From contig CAJPVJ010000016.1 of NCBI GenBank assembly GCA_905397405.1, positions 1 to 64,000 of the forward strand: a stretch of 64,000 bases of DNA, written 5' to 3'. This stretch comes from Oppiella nova (lineage: Eukaryota > Arthropoda > Arachnida > Sarcoptiformes > Oppiidae). The translations under genes and the position numbers were made by a program. This document shows positions 34,715 through 45,082 of this stretch, piece by piece. Within the stretch, counting starts at the first letter, position 1. Each line of letters starts with the position of its first letter. The notes below the pieces were generated by a model that had not been told where the DNA came from, did no database searches, and was given only the letters and a program-made list of their open reading frames with translations.

Positions 34715-36212
34715 TATAATATTTTCCTTATAAAAAAAACATATGCTGATTATTGTATATACACTATTTAAAACATAATAAAATCCATACACTCGCCTCT
34801 AAAAAAACAAAAAAAATCTCTATTTGAAAATCCACTAAAATTATTTAATTTTAAATTAAGAAAAAATCACTTAATTCTCATTTCAAATAAATACAACATT
34901 ATATAAAATATTGATTAATATAATCTCCAAAAACTTAAAGAGAATTTATTTTTTATAAAAAACCATAAGAATTTTTTCTTTAGAAAACTTAAATATTATT
35001 AGAGAGTTAGTTGTAATTTAATATTCCAATAATAGCTAAATTAAAATACCATAATATGTATCAATCGGTAAATTATAATAATTAACATCAAAATTTTATT
35101 TATAAAGGCATAACCCTGTTGTTTCTTAGAATCATAAATACATGATTGAGGCTTACAACATTACTGACCATTTATCACTACCATTATTTCTCCGATTTTC
35201 AGTTATTACTTTTATATATTTATTATCTTAAGTGGTACTTTTTCATTTAAATTTAATAAAAAGTGAAGATTACAATTTTGCGAATTAATATTTATGCAAG
35301 CTAATGCTGTATTTTTTTTAGTTATTCTCTTTTAAAAATATAAATATCAAACCAAAAGCTAAATCTTTTACTAAGTCAACCACAGTATAATTTTTTTATT
35401 GTATGTAATTTTTGAAATAGCCATTAATAGTAAACTTAATTGCATCAGTCACACAGATATCAAGATTACCAACATATATAATGTTGAAGTCATCAAAATA
35501 TATAAAACATTCATACTCCATTAAGGTAATTAGTTCATTACAAGCATTGACTAGAAGCTCATATTTTTCGCTAAATAGTGTTGGGATTCCATTCTTTGAA
35601 TGTAAAAAATATCTTTACCTCTAGGTATGTGTTTCGCGAAATTATTTGGCAATCCAATACTTAAATAACATAAGACCCAACTCGAATATCTTGAATAATG
35701 AGCTGTACTGTTGCTTCAAAAGTATGCTTTAGAATCTGCATATATCCCATACTCATTCTTACATACTGTACAAAAATTCCTATAGGACGATATTTTCAGG
35801 ATAATTTCACCCAACTTTCCCTCTTCATTGATTTTAACAATGTTATTCATCTCTACTTTCGCCATAATTGGATCAAAATTAAGCAGGGCTTTTCGATAGT
35901 TCAAATTACCCAAGAGACCTACTTAATTTGCCTTAATCAAAGTAAAATCATTTTCAAGTCAAATGGATACACAAGTATATAATTAAATCTAATACTTTAC
36001 TTTACGTCAGGGGCTTTTTCTCCATAACGAACAAAAGTAAATATTGCACTTAAACCACCACCTAAAGCCTGAATTCAATATACCAAACTAATTTGTGGCC
36101 CCAATTTAAGTTCATTTCTCCTATAAAATACATATAAGGAAAAAATGTAGAACTAAATGATTTTAGAAATGTGCAAATTAACTTTTTCAATCATCCATCT
36201 ATAAAAGTTTAG
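34715..36212. other. 1.5 kb AT-rich region with decayed gene
   Basis: Very AT-rich (34800-35350 nearly 80% A+T by eye) and without intact genes. It should hold the promoter of the recombinase-like operon at its left. At 35400-35913 a decayed hypothetical gene is visible on the minus strand. Near 36000-36150 a short minus-strand remnant (ALGGGLSAIFTFVRYGEKAP) of an unidentified protein is present. Confidence 0.45.
35400..35913 (-). pseudogene. Decayed hypothetical gene
   Basis: Starts with a 65-codon frame at 35913 (MGNLNYRKALLNFDPIMAKV, then CTVCKNEYGIYADSKAYF). Protein-like sequence continues in another frame (ELLVNACNELITLMEYECFI and DFNIIYVGNLDICVTDAIKF), ending in a stop near 35400. Together about 170 codons. 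The protein is not recognised. Confidence 0.5.
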
Positions 36213-36386
36213 TTAATCCCTTGGACCACAAGATGAATTATTGTTAATAATAGTCAACTCTTTAGTTTTAATATCAATTAATGCTTCTGGTTGACCTGAT
36301 GTACAAAAACCACTGGTTATAATTGTTGCACCATCAGGAATTTGTTTTAAAACAGATTCAATATCTTGTGTAATTTTATTTATCAT
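36213..36386 (-). pseudogene. Truncated CoA-transferase subunit A (PcaI/ScoA-like)
   Basis: Only 57 codons remain of a subunit normally about 230 residues long. The stub matches the N-terminus of 3-oxoadipate / 3-oxoacid CoA-transferase subunit A: KQIPDGATIITSGFCTSGQP then ELTIINNNSS. The end (CGPRD) is unrelated and the rest of the gene, as well as subunit B, is missing. SD GAAGGAAA precedes ATG at 36386. It directly follows the AAHS transporter gene, so an aromatic or oxoadipate operon once continued leftward and was cut by rearrangement. Confidence 0.75.
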
Positions 36387-36406
36387 TTTATATTTTCCTT
36401 CTTTGA

Positions 36407-37681
36407 TCATTCAGCCCTTTGTGGATCATATAACCTATCTTTAATAAATAATATTGGAATTAAACCACAAAGCAAATATGCTACACCCATTAGTAATAAC
36501 CCTGCACCAATTGAGTCATGTAATGCTAAGTAACCAATAGTAATTGGCGCAAGAATAGCTCCAATTCGTCCAACGTTAAATGCGCCACCTACGGCTGTAC
36601 CGCGAATCGAAGTTGGAAAACTTTCTGTTAAATATGTGGCATTAATCGCGTAAGGAATACCATAAAGAAAGCCGAAAATCAGCATTAACCAACCGATGTT
36701 TTCAGATGTATGGAAATACACTACTATTGGAATAAAGATCGCTGTACCCATAGTCCCAAAGGCAAATACAATACGACGGCCAATACGATCTGCTATAAAA
36801 CCTGCAATCACTTTGGCAAACATCATAGTCAAGAATGTGCCAATCATATAAACTGCCATTTTCTTAAAACTTATACCCAGTTCTGCTTCTAGATATGAAG
36901 GTAACCAATTACTGACACCAAAATATCCAAATAAAAGAAAACCCGAACTAAATGACCATAACATCATCATTTTTCCATGCTTTTTATCTTTGAATAATGC
37001 GATATATGGGTTCTGTCCTTTTTTAACAATACCTGCATCAGGATTTTCAAGCTTAAAAGCACGCGATTTTTTCCATGATTCTGGTTCAGGTACTAAAAAG
37101 AACATGAGAATCCCCAAAACTAAAGGAATAATTGTAATAAAGTACAATATCCGCCAACCAAATTCAGGAATGATCCAACCTGATAACCCTGTAATCACTA
37201 GTGAGCCCAATGTATAACCTGTCATTAGAGTGGCTAAGATAGTTGTACGATATTTAGTTGGCACAAGTTCTGACATCAGGGTATTACAAGTGATATATAA
37301 ACACCCTAAACCCAAACAGGTCAACGTTCTCAATATAACAACCTGATCATAAGATTGTGCAAAACCAGTACATGAGGAAAGAATAGCAAACGAGATAGTT
37401 GAAATGACAATGATACGAACGCGTCCGAAACGATCACTTGCCCAGCCACCCAATAAACCACCAATCGCCATCCCGAAAATTGACCAACTGCCTAATGCAC
37501 CAGCTTGCACACTTGTTAAATCGAATTCTGCTTTTATGCTTGTCAAGGTGAATGCTAAAATTCCAATATCAGCACCATCACATAACAAAACCAAAAAACA
37601 GAAAATAAATGCAGTCATCCAGATTCGCTTAGGAGTTTGGTTGACTTCTTCAATCAGAGAACTTACTATTTGTGTATTCAT
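36407..37681 (-). CDS. AAHS-family aromatic acid:H+ symporter (MFS)
   Basis: A 424-residue inner-membrane transporter with 12 helices. The AAHS pattern is present: DGADIGILAFTLTSIKAEF in helix 1 (the usual acidic pair D-x-x-D), GWASDRFGRVRI in loop 2-3, FLVPEPESW and GFIADRIGRRIV in loop 8-9. Likely substrate is an aromatic acid or a related carboxylate, consistent with the CoA-transferase stub encoded next to it. The ATG at 37681 fits SD GAGG with 8-base spacing; 37687 is too close. Appears intact, although its catabolic partners are lost. Confidence 0.85.
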   Translation of the reverse strand: MNTQIVSSLIEEVNQTPKRIWMTAFIFCFLVLLCDGADIGILAFTLTSIKAEFDLTSVQAGALGSWSIFGMAIGGLLGGWASDRFGRVRIIVISTISFAILSSCTGFAQSYDQVVILRTLTCLGLGCLYITCNTLMSELVPTKYRTTILATLMTGYTLGSLVITGLSGWIIPEFGWRILYFITIIPLVLGILMFFLVPEPESWKKSRAFKLENPDAGIVKKGQNPYIALFKDKKHGKMMMLWSFSSGFLLFGYFGVSNWLPSYLEAELGISFKKMAVYMIGTFLTMMFAKVIAGFIADRIGRRIVFAFGTMGTAIFIPIVVYFHTSENIGWLMLIFGFLYGIPYAINATYLTESFPTSIRGTAVGGAFNVGRIGAILAPITIGYLALHDSIGAGLLLMGVAYLLCGLIPILFIKDRLYDPQRAE

Positions 37682-38445
37682 ATTCATATCCTCAGTGTAA
37701 AGTTATGAGGCCTCTCTCCTTGCCTCATTTTTATTATGTTAAGCAGTGATTTCTTAGATCATAATTTTCCCAAAAATGATCTATTAAACGGAAGTCATAT
37801 TTTTATATAAATAAGACAATTATTGACCAAGAAAAAATCTTTAATTGTTTTACACATAACGCTCATGCTCCATCTTTATTTTGTACTTTGTGTTCCATTA
37901 GCTTTCTTATTAATAATTTCACCATCACTATGGTAGTAAATTCTATCGAGAAAAATGAATTTTGCTGAGTAGAGTTGAATTTTAAAATTCATAGACACAA
38001 CCACAAGCAATTGAAATATATTAATAAAAAAGGAAACCTCATAATTAAAGCTCAGCAATGCAGTACAATAACAAACTGATGTTCTGCTATACCCGCTCTG
38101 TATACACTAATATGATCTCCTATATCCAAAGCACTCATACGATCATAAGTTATTGCCATCTGGAGTAGAAATCTATACAAAATCATAGACCTGACTGTTT
38201 ATAAATACAGCATCATAGATTGGTATAATTCTCTTAATTTTTCCATTCTGCGATATTTTTTTTGCCAAATCAATATTTTTATAAAATTTAATTTCACAAT
38301 GCGGAATTTAATACCAATTAAATACATATTAAATTTAATAAGCAGTATACATTTACTTATGTATTTAATTTTTTGAGAATCATAAGAAATTGACTCATGT
38401 GAGTGAATATATTTTGCCAGGCGGTATTTTATTTGCTTATACACT
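37682..38445. other. Intergenic region between the transporter and the insertion sequence
   Basis: About 760 bp. A minus-strand remnant near 38065-38175 reads QMAITYDRMSALDIGDHISV, an unidentified decayed gene (perhaps a regulator of the lost catabolic operon, but not recognisable). An 88-codon frame at 38199-38465 is not convincing. The rest is AT-rich and empty. Confidence 0.4.
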
Positions 38446-39361
38446 AGAGTTCTTTCATAACTCACTTTTTACTCAGTTCTAAATTATAAATACCTGTAAT
38501 CAAATTGAACCTTAAGCCAAGTCTTTTCCCTCTATTTCGATAACGCTCTGCAAGGATTTTGAAAGTCTTTAATGTTCTAAATACATGCTCAATCCCTATT
38601 CTTCTTTTATTAATTTCTCGATTATATGTTTTTAGCAAAGGATCTAATTCACAACGTTTTTTAGCCTTGCACGGTAACAAGCTATTGGGATATATAGCAT
38701 AAGTCCCTTGGTAACCTTTATCTGCAAGAATAAATAAATTTGTTGGGACTAAATGCAGATTGCGTTTGAACAGTTCAAAGTCATGTACAGCGCCTTTGCT
38801 CATGCATAAACTTAGTATTTGCTGAGTTTTACAATGAATGATCGCTTGCACCTTAAATGTGTGAGCCTTTTTCTTACCACTATAGCTTTTCTTCTGTTTT
38901 TTTAGGCCTTTGAATTGGAATTTCAGTGGCATCTACGATCACTACATTCCAGTCTATACCTTCACCTTCGGGGATATCTTTGGGTAAATTAAACAAACCT
39001 GACTAGATTAAACGATCTTCAACTTGACGAACAATTCTGGAAGCTGTTGGCTCTGATACACCGTAGCTTGCAGCAACATGAAATAAGGTTCGGTATTCTC
39101 TCCAATAGCTTAAGCAGAGTAATACTTGATCTTCAAGACAGAGTTTCGGTGGCCTGCCTTTAGAAGGAATTTGCATCTGCATTTGTTCAACCATTAGAGA
39201 AAATGTCGAACGAGATATGCCTGTATAGCGCTTAAACTGAGAATCAGAAAGCTTTTTTGAATCGAGATATTTTATACACAGATTATGCTTGAAAATCTTA
39301 AATTTTGCAGGATGAATATTAAACAAGAAGATGAACGTTTTTTGATTTATGAAAGAGGTTT
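38446..39361 (-). mobile_element. IS5-family insertion sequence, degenerate
   Basis: About 916 bp with short imperfect terminal inverted repeats: TTCTTTCATAA near 38450 and its complement TTATGAAAGAGG at 39347. It contains one transposase gene in two broken pieces. The transposase type (HTH then DDE_Tnp_4) fits an ISL2-like group of the IS5 family. No target duplication could be established by eye. Confidence 0.65.
38462..39326 (-). pseudogene. IS5-family DDE transposase, interrupted
   Basis: The N-terminal part (39003-39326, 107 codons) has the HTH region FKRYTGISRSTFSLMVEQM and LLCLSYWREYRTLFHVAASYGVSEP. After a TAG stop the frame continues (LFNLPKDIPEGEG, VIVDATEIPIQRPKK) with the first catalytic Asp in VDATE. 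A further shift at a seven-A run near 38900 leads to the C-terminal part (38462-38932) with the second Asp in LADKGYQG and the Glu in RRIGIEHVFRTLK. All DDE residues are visible but the gene is split, so the element is not active as it stands. Confidence 0.8.
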
Positions 39362-40090
39362 AATAAAAATTCAGTTAAAAAGAAAACTTCCTTGCTTAAA
39401 CTATTTTAAGCATTTAGATAATCTGAGATATATGACATTTAAACCCTAATCATGATTTGAAAATGTTTAGTGAAGTATCGAACAGCATGATTGACTTAGT
39501 GGTATGAACATGACATTCGTCCTTTTAGACAAAAATGAATATTTTTTGTTTACCAAATTAGTCAATAAAGACTCAATAATTTGCAGCAATACTCTACGAT
39601 TTGAATGATTATTTTTAAACGTTTTTATTAAACTTATTTAATTTACTCAACAAGAATAAATAAACTCTTATCTAAATCCAAAATATATTGTAGTCATAAT
39701 AAAAATTACATAATTAGGTAAATGATATACGTTATATATAGAAAGCTTTAAAGCTTAAATATTTATTAAACAAACCCTCAATAAATTATGCTCTATTTCT
39801 CTTTCTATTTTAAATTTACACTAAATAATCTTAGAGATTTAACAATTACATTTATAATTAAAACATAAATAAAATCAATTCAAAATTCTATTTTTTAGGT
39901 TTATTGATTGAAAATCAACATATTAAATAAAACTAAAAATACATTTTAAAATTATTATATAAAAAACATATACTTTTCTTTACTTCTAAGATTTGTTTTC
40001 GTAAATTGCCGAACAATAAAAGGCGAACCATCATGCATTTTATTTATTTATCGTGAAATGAAATATCAAATTAAAACATCGGAGTTATAA
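39362..40090. other. Promoter region of the fimbrial operon
   Basis: About 730 bp of AT-rich DNA without genes. The fimbrial promoter must lie here. A ribosome site GGAG lies 6-7 bases before the pilin ATG. I see no invertible-element repeats of the fimS type. Confidence 0.45.
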
Positions 40091-40636
40091 ATGAAAATTT
40101 CTTTTTTAGTAGCAGCAACCACTCTTGTTGCATCTAGTTTAGTTCAAGCAGCACCAACTGTTGAAGGTGGTACTGTCCACTTTAAAGGTGAATTTGTTAA
40201 TGCTGCTTGTGCTGTGAGTTCAGATACTGCAAATCAAACTGTAGATCTTGGTCAACATCGTACTGCTAAAATCACAAAAGCTGGTGATTATACCTCAAAT
40301 GTACCTTTTCAAATTAAGTTAGTTGACTGTGATTCAGCAATTTCTAAAACTGCTCAATTTGCATTCTCAGGTCCTCAAGATGCAACTGATGCAACATTAT
40401 TAAAAATTCATTCAGGTCCTGCTGCGAATGCGGTTAGTGCTACTGGAGTTGGTGTAGAAATTTCTGATAGCAAAGGTGGTATTTTAACGCCAGACGGTAC
40501 TGTTCTTTCTAACGCACAAAGCCTTATTAATGGTAATAACACTTTTAATTTCATTGCTCGTTATAAATCAACTGCTGCAGCTGCAACAGCTGGTCAGGCT
40601 TATGCTGATGCCAACTTCACAATTACTTATAACTAA
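40091..40636 (+). CDS. Type 1-like major fimbrial subunit (FimA-type pilin)
   Basis: Major pilin of a chaperone-usher fimbria, 181 residues. Signal peptide 1-20 (MKISFLVAATTLVASSLVQA). The mature pilin has the conserved disulfide pair in VNAACAVSS and KLVDCDSA, the HFKGEFVNAAC opening, and the terminal strand GQAYADANFTITYN that ends in an aromatic two residues before the C-terminus, as needed for chaperone binding. First gene of a five-gene operon 40091-45598. GGAG before ATG. A hairpin-like AGGTGCTC...GAGCACCT sequence (40647-40672) after the stop may attenuate transcription and give pilin excess. Confidence 0.92.
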   Translation: MKISFLVAATTLVASSLVQAAPTVEGGTVHFKGEFVNAACAVSSDTANQTVDLGQHRTAKITKAGDYTSNVPFQIKLVDCDSAISKTAQFAFSGPQDATDATLLKIHSGPAANAVSATGVGVEISDSKGGILTPDGTVLSNAQSLINGNNTFNFIARYKSTAAAATAGQAYADANFTITYN

Positions 40637-40646
40637 TTAATTATTA

Positions 40647-40672
40647 GGTGCTCTTATTTAAAGTAGGAGCAC
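40647..40672 (+). terminator. Attenuator hairpin after the pilin gene
   Basis: AGGTGCTC and GAGCACCT are perfect arms with a T tract (TTTTTATATTT) directly behind. As it lies between the pilin and chaperone genes, it probably lets most transcripts stop after the pilin gene and so sets the subunit ratio. Confidence 0.7.
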
Positions 40673-40726
40673 CTTTTTATATTTAATCTAATTTTGATTG
40701 ACTAAAAAATATTGGAATTACAAACA

Positions 40727-41416
40727 ATGTTAAGTAACTATTTTAAGTTCATCTCAAGTGTTGTCGTAACATCAGTATTTTGTATTAATGCGACATATGC
40801 TAATGGTGGCATTGCTTTAGGTGCAACGAGATTAATTTACGAACAAGATAAAAAACAAGCATCTATGCCTGTGATTAATAGCACCACGAATAAAAGATTT
40901 TTAATTAATACTTGGATTGAAGATGCATCATCAAAAAAAATTAAAACTGTCATTGTGACTCCACCAATGTTTGTAAGTGAAGCTAAATCTGAAAGTTCGT
41001 TACGTATAATTAATACAAATCAAACTTTAGCCCGTGATCGAGAAACACTGTATTACTTAAATGTTCAAGCAATTCCATCTGTGAGTAAAGAAGAATTAGA
41101 AAAACAAAATGTTCTTCAATTAGCCATTTTATCTCGAATAAAAATGATGATTCGCCCTGAAAATTTATCAATTCGTATTGAGGATGCGCCAAGTTTATTA
41201 GAGGTTTCTATTCAAAAAAATAAGGTCGTAATGAAAAATCCGACACCATATTTTATGACTGTCGCAAATTTAACAGTTGATACTCAACCACAAACTACTT
41301 TTATGTTAGATCCTTTTTCAGAAAAGCCTTTAGACCATTTCGGCCACAACATAACATTCCAAACAATTAATGATTATGGTGCATTTACCCAAGAGCGGAA
41401 AATCAATATCCAATAA
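40727..41416 (+). CDS. Fimbrial periplasmic chaperone (PapD/FimC-like)
   Basis: Periplasmic chaperone that folds pilins by donor-strand complementation, 229 residues. Signal peptide ends ATYA (about 27). The family pattern GGIALGATRLIYEQDKKQAS is followed by NTWIEDAS, an FLINTW segment and LNVQAIPSVSKEE, plus the C-terminal domain VVMKNPTPYFMTVANL. Arg in ATRLIYE and Lys in RIKMMIRPENL fit the two basic anchor residues. The ATG at 40727 is preferred to an upstream TTG at 40712. Second gene of the operon. Confidence 0.9.
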   Translation: MLSNYFKFISSVVVTSVFCINATYANGGIALGATRLIYEQDKKQASMPVINSTTNKRFLINTWIEDASSKKIKTVIVTPPMFVSEAKSESSLRIINTNQTLARDRETLYYLNVQAIPSVSKEELEKQNVLQLAILSRIKMMIRPENLSIRIEDAPSLLEVSIQKNKVVMKNPTPYFMTVANLTVDTQPQTTFMLDPFSEKPLDHFGHNITFQTINDYGAFTQERKINIQ

Positions 41417-41434
41417 AAGCAAAGAGTAAATAAC

Positions 41435-44014
41435 ATGATAGAGCTATATTCCCTCAGAAAAATATTATATTTTAATACTGCTTTTTGCTCTCTTTTTTTC
41501 ACTATTAATTTAGTGCAAGCACAAGACTATTTTAATCCTGCTTTATTATTAAATACAGGAAACTCTCAGGTTGCTGATTTATCTAATTTTGAACAAGGCT
41601 TTCAATTACCAGGTAACTATCGAGTTAATGTATATGTCAATGATAACTTTACTGTCAGTAAAGAATTAAACTTTAATCAAACCGAAAAAAGTGATTCGGT
41701 GTCTGGTGGTTTAGCTCCATGTATAGATAGTAAATGGTTATTGTTATTAGGTGTTAAAATATATGACCTTCCAGAAGTAGAACAGTTAAAAGAAGAAAAA
41801 TGCATCGATTTGAAAAAATATATTCTAGATGCAGATATAGTTTATAACTTTAATTTACAACGACTTGATATCAGTATTCCACAACTTTGGATGAAAAGTC
41901 ATGCACAAGGTTATATTCCCCCTTCCGAATGGGATTCTGGGATTACTGCTGCTTACTTAAATTATAATTTAAATGGTAATACAACCAGTAAAAGTGACAA
42001 CATTTTTGTATCACTAAATTCTGGATTCAATTTAGCAGGTTTCAGGTTTAAAAATATTTCGACCTATAATTACTTTAATCATCAAGATGCTGGTGCTCAT
42101 ATATCTAAGTGGAATAATGTTCAAAATTATCTCGAAAAATCAATTATCCCTCTTAAAAGTGAATTAATTGTTGGGGACAGTAATGTTCAAAACATGATTT
42201 TCGACAGCACAGGTTTTCGTGGTGCACGCTTATATAGTTCTGAAGCCATGTTGCCAAGCAGTATGCAAGGCTATGCCCCTGTTGTCCGTGGTATTGCAAA
42301 TAGTAAAAGTATTCTTACCATTCGTCAGAATGGCTATATTGTTTATCAAACTAATGTCAACCCAGGTCCATTTGAAATTACGGACTTAACAGCAATGGCT
42401 TTGAGTGGCGATTTAGATGTCACTGTAGAAGAAAGTGCTGGTCCAATACAACATTTTATTGTTCCATATTCAGGTATTCCAATGCTATTACGTGAAGGAC
42501 GGACAACTTTTGATGTTACAGCAGGAGAGTTTAGGACTGGTAATAAAGATCAAGAAAATCCCTTATTTTTCCAAGGAACTTTAAATCGTGGTTTTAATAG
42601 AGGTATTACACTTTTTGGAGGGACACAGTTAGCTTCAGATTATAAATCTGCATTGCTTGGAATTGGTAAAAATATGGGGGAATGGGGGGCATTTTCTTTT
42701 GATGTGACTCATGCCGATAGTACCTTAGCTGACAAAAAGGATTATACAGGCCAATCTTATCGTTTACTTTACTCAAAATCATTGAATAAATTAGGAACAA
42801 CATTACAGCTTTTAGGCTATCGATATTCAACTAAAGGCTTTTATACACTCAATGATGTTGCGTATAAATCTATGGAACAATTTGAGCCTGAAGAAAAATT
42901 TGATAACTTTGGTAATAGTCATTATGACTCAAGTTCATATTACAATTTAAATTATGTTAAAAAAGGCCGTTTTCAACTCAACATTAATCAAAACTTAGGT
43001 CAGTACGGTTCTTTATATGCTTCAGCCAATTATCAATCATACTGGAATGCGCCAAAACCATCAAAGAACTATCAAGTTGGTTACTCAAATTCACTTAAAT
43101 ATTTTACTTATTCATTATCATGGTTAATGCAGGATTCACCAAACATTTATAATGATAAAAACAATTCAATTGCTGCCAGTATCGCAATACCGCTTAATGC
43201 CTTTTTTGGTCATCGAGATCGTGTGCGTAATGATATATACAGTAACTCAAGTGTTGTTCAAAACTCATCTGGTAATGATTCAATACAAACTGGTATTAAC
43301 GGTTCTTTAGGGGAAAATCGTCAACTCAGTTATAACCTTCAACAAGGTCATAATGATACAGGTGGTTTTGGTACAGCTTCTGCTCGCTTAGAAACAAAAT
43401 ATGGTAGTGCTGGAGTTGGTTTTAGTTTTAGTGACGGCGGTAAAGAAAAAAGCTTTAATTATGATCTTGCTGGCGGCATGATTCTGCATTCAGGTGGATT
43501 GACTTTAGGTCAAACATTGGGTGACACCAATGTATTAGTCGATGCACAAGGTGCAAAAAATGTAAAACTGGAAAATTCAACCAATATTCATACCAATTCA
43601 AAAGGTTATGCCATTTTACCTTTTGCTGAAAACTACCGTTTAAATCGTATTGCATTAGAAACGAATACTTTAGATGATCAGACTGAAATTTTAAATAATG
43701 TACAGAATCTAGTTCCAATGAAAGGTGCCATTGTATACGCTAAATTTGATACGCGTATTGGGCAAAGAGCACTGATTACGATTAAAAACCTAGGTACTTA
43801 TGTACCATATGGTTCAACTGTGACAGAAGAAAAACAAAATATTACGAGTATCGTCGGTCAAGACGGACAAACATATTTAAGTGGTTTAGCAGAAAACGGA
43901 ACATTTAAAATTTCTTGGGGCTCAACAGAAAAGGAAAGTTGTAACACCTCATATACATTTGATAAAAAAATATCAAATGTAGGTATTACAACATTTGAAC
44001 TAAATTGCCAATAG
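41435..44014 (+). CDS. Fimbrial outer-membrane usher (FimD/PapC-like)
   Basis: Outer-membrane pore and assembly platform, 859 residues. After a signal peptide (ending VQA, about 28) the periplasmic N-domain opens with DYFNPALLLNTG. The barrel with plug follows (YAPVVRGIANSKSILTIRQN, then NPGPFEITDL). The C-terminal domains hold VLVDAQGAKNVKLEN, GKGAIVYAKFD-like (MKGAIVYAKFDTRIGQRALI) and a terminal cysteine pair (ESCNTS...LNCQ). Its length is normal for the family. Third gene of the fimbrial operon. Confidence 0.93.
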   Translation: MIELYSLRKILYFNTAFCSLFFTINLVQAQDYFNPALLLNTGNSQVADLSNFEQGFQLPGNYRVNVYVNDNFTVSKELNFNQTEKSDSVSGGLAPCIDSKWLLLLGVKIYDLPEVEQLKEEKCIDLKKYILDADIVYNFNLQRLDISIPQLWMKSHAQGYIPPSEWDSGITAAYLNYNLNGNTTSKSDNIFVSLNSGFNLAGFRFKNISTYNYFNHQDAGAHISKWNNVQNYLEKSIIPLKSELIVGDSNVQNMIFDSTGFRGARLYSSEAMLPSSMQGYAPVVRGIANSKSILTIRQNGYIVYQTNVNPGPFEITDLTAMALSGDLDVTVEESAGPIQHFIVPYSGIPMLLREGRTTFDVTAGEFRTGNKDQENPLFFQGTLNRGFNRGITLFGGTQLASDYKSALLGIGKNMGEWGAFSFDVTHADSTLADKKDYTGQSYRLLYSKSLNKLGTTLQLLGYRYSTKGFYTLNDVAYKSMEQFEPEEKFDNFGNSHYDSSSYYNLNYVKKGRFQLNINQNLGQYGSLYASANYQSYWNAPKPSKNYQVGYSNSLKYFTYSLSWLMQDSPNIYNDKNNSIAASIAIPLNAFFGHRDRVRNDIYSNSSVVQNSSGNDSIQTGINGSLGENRQLSYNLQQGHNDTGGFGTASARLETKYGSAGVGFSFSDGGKEKSFNYDLAGGMILHSGGLTLGQTLGDTNVLVDAQGAKNVKLENSTNIHTNSKGYAILPFAENYRLNRIALETNTLDDQTEILNNVQNLVPMKGAIVYAKFDTRIGQRALITIKNLGTYVPYGSTVTEEKQNITSIVGQDGQTYLSGLAENGTFKISWGSTEKESCNTSYTFDKKISNVGITTFELNCQ

Positions 44015-44025
44015 GAAATAATTAA

Positions 44026-45054
44026 ATGAGATCAATAACCAAACCTGCATTAAAACGCTTAATTAAACCAGTTTTATTTATGATGGCGATGCTTAGTATT
44101 GATTCAGCATATGCAGCAGATTGTTATCCTATTGCTTCTCCTCATGAATTCAATTTTGATTACAGTTTTGATTCATCACAAAACTATATCGGGTTTTCAA
44201 CACCGTGGAGAGATTTAAGTGTTGGGGGAGCTTACTTTATTGGACCATGTACAGGACGTAATAGTGATATGTACTTTACACTAAAAGAAGGACCAGGTTT
44301 AACAATTGCAGGTAGTGATGGAGGGGCTCAATGGTTTGATATACCCAATAATGATTATCTACAAGTCGCAATGCAAGTCTGGATTCAAGGATTTCGACGT
44401 GAATTTGTAAATATCCCGCAAAATGCAGTCAGTAATTTCTGTTCGCGAGGGTCGTGCAACCCAGAGTTAACCACTGGAAGTAAAGTCAAAATTAAACTGA
44501 GAATCAAAAAGAAATTTGTTGGTCAAAGTTTTTTAGTCAATCGTGATATTGGACTTGTTTATGCTGCTACGTCTGCCAATGACAATCCATCACAACCAAT
44601 TGTAATTATTAAATTAAATACAAAATTTACAGTGCCGCAGTCCTGCAGTTTTGATGTAGGGGATGTTATTGAATTTGATTTTGGGCAAATTTCATCAGGT
44701 GCATTCTCAGTAGGTGCAGGAAACAGAGCTCAAGGTGTTAATACAATCACTAAAAACATTGGAATTGATTGTAAGAATATTGATGCGCAACAAATGTTAT
44801 CTGCACGACTTGAAGTCGCTAATCCAAAAGATAATATTATTCTTTCAAATAATCCAGATGTTGGTTTTCAAATAGCTGATAATAATGAACGAGTACTTAT
44901 ACCCAATAATATTAATAGCTATATTCCATTTCGTTTAGATGATAATGCACGTAGTAATTTTATACTTAAATCTTGGCCAGTGAGTGTAACAGGTGAAATT
45001 CCTCAAGCTGGACCTGTGGCAGCGCAAGGTCACATACGAGTTGACTTTCAATAA
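44026..45054 (+). CDS. Fimbrial tip adhesin
   Basis: Two-domain tip adhesin, 342 residues. Signal peptide to about 31 (DSAYA). The N-terminal receptor-binding domain (about 32-200) contains cysteines in ADCYPI and GPCTGRN, and another pair in SNFCSRGSCNPE. The C-terminal pilin domain (about 205-342) begins FTVPQSCSFDVGDVIEFDFG and has its partner cysteine in GIDCKN. It ends QGHIRVDFQ. The layout is that of FimH/MrkD-like adhesins. The sugar or protein it binds is not predictable. Fourth gene, 11 bp after the usher gene. Confidence 0.85.
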   Translation: MRSITKPALKRLIKPVLFMMAMLSIDSAYAADCYPIASPHEFNFDYSFDSSQNYIGFSTPWRDLSVGGAYFIGPCTGRNSDMYFTLKEGPGLTIAGSDGGAQWFDIPNNDYLQVAMQVWIQGFRREFVNIPQNAVSNFCSRGSCNPELTTGSKVKIKLRIKKKFVGQSFLVNRDIGLVYAATSANDNPSQPIVIIKLNTKFTVPQSCSFDVGDVIEFDFGQISSGAFSVGAGNRAQGVNTITKNIGIDCKNIDAQQMLSARLEVANPKDNIILSNNPDVGFQIADNNERVLIPNNINSYIPFRLDDNARSNFILKSWPVSVTGEIPQAGPVAAQGHIRVDFQ

Positions 45055-45082
45055 CAAACAGCAGGTAGTTCAAGGTAACCTA

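Noticed and set aside
35698-35982. A 94-codon plus-strand frame (MSCTVASKVCFRICIYPILI)
   Set aside because: Antisense of a decayed minus-strand gene with more protein-like composition.
38199-38465. An 88-codon minus-strand frame just downstream of the insertion sequence
   Set aside because: Very basic, hydrophobic, AT-driven composition, no ribosome site; it overlaps the IS end.
39362-40090. Invertible fimbrial promoter (fimS-like switch)
   Set aside because: No pair of short inverted repeats flanking a promoter-like segment was found, and the recombinase-like protein nearby lacks catalytic residues.
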